From: Vibrio bivalvicida | GTDB taxonomy: Bacteria; Pseudomonadota; Gammaproteobacteria; Enterobacterales; Vibrionaceae | NCBI RefSeq assembly: GCF_001399455.2 | Contig: NZ_LLEI02000053.1 | Location: forward strand, 168,241-232,240 | Direction of reading: 5' to 3' | DNA length: 64,000 nucleotides | Shown: piece after piece, positions 60,128 through 64,000 of the stretch | Layout: every line of letters starts with the position of its first letter | How positions within the stretch are numbered: the first letter of the stretch is position 1 | The notes under the pieces: model-generated | What the model was told of the DNA's origin: nothing | Database searches by the model: none | What the model saw: the letters and a program-made list of their open reading frames with translations, nothing else | Position numbers and translations under genes: made by a program

Positions 60128-62254
60128 ATGAGTTATCTTGCCTTAGCGCGAAAGTGGCGACCGACTAAGTTCAATGAAGTGGTTGGTCAGGCCCATGTAT
60201 TAACAGCACTTGAGAATGCTTTAGCTCAAAATCGTCTTCATCATGCCTACTTGTTTAGTGGGACACGAGGCGTAGGCAAAACCACAATTGGTCGCCTGTT
60301 TGCTAAGGGGTTGAATTGTGAAACAGGGATAACAGCAACGCCGTGTGGTGTATGTGATACCTGTAAAGAGATCGATGAAGGTCGCTTTGTTGATCTACTA
60401 GAGATTGATGCGGCATCACGGACCAAGGTTGAAGATACTCGTGAACTTCTCGATAACGTGCAGTACAAACCTGCACGTGGTCGGTTTAAAGTATACCTAA
60501 TTGACGAAGTTCATATGCTCTCTCGCCATAGCTTCAATGCATTGTTAAAAACATTGGAAGAGCCTCCGGAGTATGTGAAATTCTTACTGGCGACCACTGA
60601 TCCGCAAAAACTGCCTGTGACTATCTTGTCTCGCTGTCTTCAGTTTCACTTAAAACCGATCAGTGTCGATAGTATTCACGAGCAGCTCGATCACATTCTT
60701 CAGCATGAAAACGTCACGGCAGAGTCGCGGGCGCTCGGTATGATTGCCCACGCGGCAGATGGCAGTATGCGCGATGCATTAAGCCTAAGTGATCAGGCCA
60801 TTGCTTTAGGTAACGGTCAAGTACTGACCGAAAGCGTCGCTCACATGTTGGGGACATTAGATACCGATCAAGCACTGCATCTACTTGAGGCGATTAGCTC
60901 TAAGCAGCCACAAGTGGCGATGGAGTCTATTAGCGCGCTGGCCCAAAATGGCGTTGAATGGGATGGTTTGCTACAACAGCTTGCTAGTCAACTTCACCGC
61001 TTAGCCATGTATCAAGCGCTGCCTGCTACTCTCGACCAAAGTCAACCAGATGCTGAAAAAGTGGAGCTGCTTTCGCGTGAGCTAAGTCCGCAAGATGTTC
61101 AGCTTTACTATCAGATCGCTTTAAAAGGTCGGCAAGATTTACCTTTAGCACCCTCGCAAAGAGTAGGACTAGAGATGGTTGTATTACGCATGATGGCGTT
61201 TAGACCAGCCTCGCAGCCGCAAGCGAACGTGATCAGCACGCGAGTTGAGGCTCAGCCGCAATCGGCTGCTACGCCTGTTAATACGGTGCCTGTTGTTAAT
61301 CCGGCGATGCGTAGCCAAAATCGCCAGCCTCAAGCGCCGCAAGCAAGCCAACCAACTGCTATGTCTAGCTCGGAGCCACCTGCACCAGATTATGGTTACG
61401 AGCCACCACCTTACGCAGATTCGGCTGATGCCTATATGCCGCCTAATGAGCAGTTTACGCCACCACCTTCTGAGATGATGCCACCGCAAGTACAGCCACG
61501 CCCAAGTTCAGCGCAATCAGAGTCAACGCCACGTGCCTCATCACCAGTCAGTGGGCTGCGTCACCAACTGCGGTCGCAGCGAAAAGGGCTAGGGTCTGAC
61601 CAAGGCAATACGCCAAAAAAGATTAATGCGGCATCTGCAAAACCAGATTCTGTTCTAGATCGTGTTGCTAAAAAACACGCTAGCTCAGTGCAGGTGTCGC
61701 CATTGTCACAGTCGAACTTCAATGCAGCACCTGAGCCAGCTAAGGATGAGCCCTACCAATGGAAGCCAACCTTACCTCAGATACAAAAAGAATCGATAGA
61801 GCTAACGCCAACTTTACTGAAGAAAGCATTAGAGCATGAAAAGACGCCAGAAATGGTGCAAAAGTTGGTTGATGAGAGCTTAGAACAAAGCGAGTGGGCG
61901 ACATTAGTTAGCCAGTTAACGACAGCCAAGTTAACAGAGCAGCTTGCGCTAAACTCATACTATGAGAAAAATGGCGCTTCAATATCGTTAACTCTAAGAG
62001 CGAGCCAAGCGCATCTGAATACAGATAGAGCACAAAGTGAATTACTTGGTGAACTCAATCGTGTTCTTGGTGAAGAGTGCCATCTAAGTGTTGAAGTCGG
62101 CGATAGTGGTGAGACGCCGCTAGAGTTGAGAGACAAGCTTTATCAAGGGCGCTTACAGCAAGCATTCACAAGCTTAGAACAAGATGCGAATGTTCAGTTT
62201 ATTGAGAAGCGCTTTGCCGCAGAGCTCGATAAAGAGAGCGTAAGACCAATATAA
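60128..62254 (+). CDS. dnaX: DNA polymerase III subunits tau and gamma
   Basis: Clamp-loader ATPase and organiser of the replicase. The 708-residue tau product has Walker A GTRGVGKTT (45-53), zinc cysteines C64, C73, C76, C79, the DEVHMLS Walker B and a sensor SRC motif. A long Pro/Gln/Ser-rich linker (about 365-500) and C-terminal domain V follow. A slippery A AAA AAG at 61615-61621 followed at once by a -1 frame stop should yield a short gamma form of 499 residues. Confidence 0.96.
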   Translation: MSYLALARKWRPTKFNEVVGQAHVLTALENALAQNRLHHAYLFSGTRGVGKTTIGRLFAKGLNCETGITATPCGVCDTCKEIDEGRFVDLLEIDAASRTKVEDTRELLDNVQYKPARGRFKVYLIDEVHMLSRHSFNALLKTLEEPPEYVKFLLATTDPQKLPVTILSRCLQFHLKPISVDSIHEQLDHILQHENVTAESRALGMIAHAADGSMRDALSLSDQAIALGNGQVLTESVAHMLGTLDTDQALHLLEAISSKQPQVAMESISALAQNGVEWDGLLQQLASQLHRLAMYQALPATLDQSQPDAEKVELLSRELSPQDVQLYYQIALKGRQDLPLAPSQRVGLEMVVLRMMAFRPASQPQANVISTRVEAQPQSAATPVNTVPVVNPAMRSQNRQPQAPQASQPTAMSSSEPPAPDYGYEPPPYADSADAYMPPNEQFTPPPSEMMPPQVQPRPSSAQSESTPRASSPVSGLRHQLRSQRKGLGSDQGNTPKKINAASAKPDSVLDRVAKKHASSVQVSPLSQSNFNAAPEPAKDEPYQWKPTLPQIQKESIELTPTLLKKALEHEKTPEMVQKLVDESLEQSEWATLVSQLTTAKLTEQLALNSYYEKNGASISLTLRASQAHLNTDRAQSELLGELNRVLGEECHLSVEVGDSGETPLELRDKLYQGRLQQAFTSLEQDANVQFIEKRFAAELDKESVRPI
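61602..61648 (+). promoter_or_regulatory. Programmed -1 frameshift signal in dnaX (gamma subunit)
   Basis: The heptamer A AAA AAG (61615-61621) sits in the correct phase. Slipping by -1 gives Lys-Lys-Asp and then TAA at 61624-61626. A Shine-Dalgarno-like AAGG (61602-61605) lies 9 bases upstream, and a 5-bp hairpin ATCTG/CAGAT (61633-61648) lies downstream. These are the three elements known from E. coli dnaX. Confidence 0.78.
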
Positions 62255-62326
62255 TTGTTGGGGTTGAATTTTAGCAATTGAGCCCCATCTAATAACGAAA
62301 TAAGCTAACTAACCAGAGAGATTAAC

Positions 62327-62656
62327 ATGTTTGGTAAAGGCGGTATGGGCAACCTAATGAAGCAAGCCCAGCAAATGCAAGATCGCATGCAAAAGCTTCA
62401 AGAAGAAATTGCTAATATGGAAGTAACCGGTGAATCTGGTGCTGGCCTAGTGAAAGTAACGATTACTGGTAGCCATAGTGTTCGTCGTGTTGAAATTGAC
62501 GAAAGCCTGATGGAAGACGACAAAGAAATGCTTGAAGATCTTATTGCAGCAGCATTCAATGATGCGGCGCGCCGCGTTGAAGAAACTCAAAAAGAGAAAA
62601 TGGCTGGTGTGACTGGCGGTATGCAATTACCACCAGGCATGAAGATGCCTTTCTAA
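62327..62656 (+). CDS. ybaB: YbaB/EbfC nucleoid-associated protein
   Basis: Small dimeric DNA-binding protein of the nucleoid. The 109-residue product starts [21 protein letters not shown] and carries the [17 protein letters not shown] strand motif and a Gly/Pro-rich tail ([13 protein letters not shown]). recR follows after 14 bp, the classic pairing. Confidence 0.96.
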   Translation: MFGKGGMGNLMKQAQQMQDRMQKLQEEIANMEVTGESGAGLVKVTITGSHSVRRVEIDESLMEDDKEMLEDLIAAAFNDAARRVEETQKEKMAGVTGGMQLPPGMKMPF

Positions 62657-62670
62657 CAGAGTAAGAATTA

Positions 62671-63270
62671 ATGCGCACCAGTCATATGCTGGAGCAATTG
62701 ATGGAGGCCTTACGTTGTCTACCTGGGGTTGGCCCCAAGTCGGCGCAGCGTATGGCCTTTCATTTGTTACAGCGGGATAGAAAAGGCGGTTTGCAACTTG
62801 CCGATGCTTTAAGTCATGCGATGACCGAAATAGGTCACTGTAGTGAGTGTCGCACTTTCACCGAAGAAGAAACTTGCCATATCTGTACAAATCCTAAACG
62901 TCAGGAAAACGGCCAAATCTGTGTGGTGGAAAGCCCAGCAGATATCGCAGCGGTAGAAGCGACAGGCCAGTTTTCGGGGCGCTACTTTGTGCTAATGGGG
63001 CACTTGTCGCCACTCGATGGTATTGGCCCTAGTGATATCGGCCTAGACGTTCTGGATTTTCGTCTGCGCCGTGGTGATATTAGCGAAGTGATCCTTGCGA
63101 CGAATCCTACTGTTGAGGGTGAAGCAACGGCACACTATATTGCTGAACTCTGTCGAGAGCACCAAGTTCAGGCGAGCAGGATCGCGCATGGTGTCCCTGT
63201 CGGAGGCGAGCTAGAGCTTGTCGATGGCACAACCTTGTCGCATTCATTGCTCGGTAGGCAAAGACTCTAA
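62671..63270 (+). CDS. recR: Recombination mediator RecR
   Basis: Acts with RecO and RecF to load RecA at gaps. The 199-residue product has an N-terminal helix-hairpin-helix ([17 protein letters not shown]), the C4 zinc finger (C57, C60, C69, C72), and a Toprim domain with [13 protein letters not shown] and [13 protein letters not shown] terminator follows. Confidence 0.97.
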   Translation: MRTSHMLEQLMEALRCLPGVGPKSAQRMAFHLLQRDRKGGLQLADALSHAMTEIGHCSECRTFTEEETCHICTNPKRQENGQICVVESPADIAAVEATGQFSGRYFVLMGHLSPLDGIGPSDIGLDVLDFRLRRGDISEVILATNPTVEGEATAHYIAELCREHQVQASRIAHGVPVGGELELVDGTTLSHSLLGRQRL

Positions 63271-63285
63271 CCTTATCTTAAAATT

Positions 63286-63308
63286 GCCGCAAACTCGTGC
63301 GGCTTTTT
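63286..63308 (+). terminator. Terminator after recR
   Basis: GCCGCA/TGCGGC (63286-63291 with 63298-63303), loop AACTCG, then five T residues, 15 bp after the stop. Confidence 0.88.
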
Positions 63309-63367
63309 ATTGCTTGCTAGCCCCAGAATCATAGGATTTTTATCTCCAACTATTTGGGGAATAGCCG

Positions 63368-63616
63368 CTAAGTCAAAGACTCTAACTCGGTAATGTTCTT
63401 GAGCGCGGCAGCATTGGTATTGCCACATATAACAGGACAAGGCTTAAACGCATGGCACACCTTGGGTCTTTCTGACTTACCAAACAGTTTACAAAGATTG
63501 TCTTCATTTAGCTGAATACATCGAGTACCAGCAGGCTTACCATTTGGCATACCTGGAATTGGTGAAGAAATACTTGGTGCGATACAACACGCCCCGCAAC
63601 CCAATCGACATTCCAT
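63368..63616 (-). CDS. YkgJ-type cysteine-cluster protein
   Basis: An 82-residue protein with eight cysteines in the pattern CRLGCGACC near the N-terminus, then RCIQL, LCKLFG, VCHAF and PCPVICG. This matches the YkgJ/zinc-or-iron-chelating cysteine-cluster family; the metal and function are not known. Convergent with recR. Confidence 0.85.
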   Translation of the reverse strand: MECRLGCGACCIAPSISSPIPGMPNGKPAGTRCIQLNEDNLCKLFGKSERPKVCHAFKPCPVICGNTNAAALKNITELESLT

Positions 63617-63707
63617 CTACATACACCTTTTACTGAAATTGGCGGCATTGTAACAAAAGATGTGATCTGTATCAGTAGGATTATAACTGTCGTATTACTA
63701 ATGATTT

Positions 63708-64000
63708 TTAGGGCTCGAGTGCAGTATGTGCGAGAGCCTGGACAAGTTCATTGCGATCGAGCTGAGCTGAAATTAATTTTTTCGGGTCACCCATAGAGCG
63801 AGGCGTTGAGCTAGTATAGTGCTCAAAGTCAACATGTCTGCCGTTAAGTACAAGCTCAATGTGTAGGTGGGGACCCGTTGTCCTGCCACTGTTTCCAGAG
63901 CGTCCAATTTGTTGCCCTTGTGTAATTTTGTCTCCTGCTCTTACATTTCGTTGAGATAGATGAAGGTATCTGGATATCGCTCCATCTGCGTGCTGAATAT
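63708..64000 (-). CDS. M23-family (LytM) peptidase, C-terminal part
   Basis: The frame enters from the right edge and ends at a TAA at 63708-63710, giving the last 96 residues. It reads HADGAISRYLHLSQ and later GQQIGRSGNSGRTTGPHLHIEL, containing the Y-x-H-L and H-x-H signatures of zinc metallopeptidases that cut peptidoglycan cross-links. The N-terminal part, including any signal peptide and the first zinc ligands, lies outside the window. Confidence 0.85.
   Translation of the reverse strand, partial: IQHADGAISRYLHLSQRNVRAGDKITQGQQIGRSGNSGRTTGPHLHIELVLNGRHVDFEHYTSSTPRSMGDPKKLISAQLDRNELVQALAHTALEP

Noticed and set aside
61184-61489. 101-codon Arg/Trp-rich minus-strand frame
   Set aside because: It is antisense to the Pro/Gln-rich dnaX linker and is explained by that codon bias.

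Overview
The window is chromosomal DNA of a Vibrio species (Vibrionaceae, Gammaproteobacteria). The evidence is gene content and order: fimV/hubP-truA-accD-folC-dedD-cvpA-purF; znuBC/znuA-tfoS-feoABC; flhA-flhF-flhG-fliA-cheYZAB-parC-parP-cheW; ccmABCDEFGHI; fadI-fadJ; apt-dnaX-ybaB-recR. Nearly all is core genome. I see no insertion sequence, prophage, CRISPR array, tRNA or rRNA. The species cannot be fixed from this text.

Layout. 1-3100 holds the 3' part of a very acidic, repeat-rich FimV/HubP polar landmark gene. 3199-9049 is a housekeeping run ending in cvpA-purF behind a PurR box. 9272-9862 is an unusual small gene joining an XRE helix-turn-helix to a membrane segment and a periplasmic LptA-like domain. 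10008-12530 is the divergent zinc importer znuCB/znuA around a Zur box. 12737-16045 is a one-component membrane regulator matching TfoS, the chitin/competence activator. It is followed by an 809-bp gene-free gap with an orphan minus-strand terminator and stacked hairpins, a candidate small RNA. 16855-19591 is feoABC under a Fur box. 19673-26374 carries a HIT protein, argS, yecM, an insulinase-type protease and sixA.

26535-39166 is one long same-strand flagellar/chemotaxis run: flhA, flhF, flhG, fliA, cheY, cheZ, cheA, cheB, parC, parP, cheW and a DUF2802 gene. Its FlhF/FlhG and ParC/ParP systems are polar positioning systems that in Vibrio use the HubP landmark, which is encoded at the left edge of the same window. 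39359-46402 is the complete cytochrome c maturation operon ccmABCDEFGHI, with most neighbours translationally coupled, followed by mlaA.

47291-55770 is a fatty-acid region: two tandem fadL porins, an ECF sigma factor with a DUF3379 partner, a gene-free gap with an orphan plus-strand terminator (second small-RNA candidate), and fadI-fadJ behind a clear promoter and FadR operator. 55867-64000 holds a nitroreductase, a LysR regulator, an RssB-like response regulator, a 43-residue membrane protein, ybaN, apt, dnaX (with a complete programmed frameshift signal), ybaB, recR, a YkgJ-type cysteine-cluster protein and the 3' end of an M23 peptidase gene.
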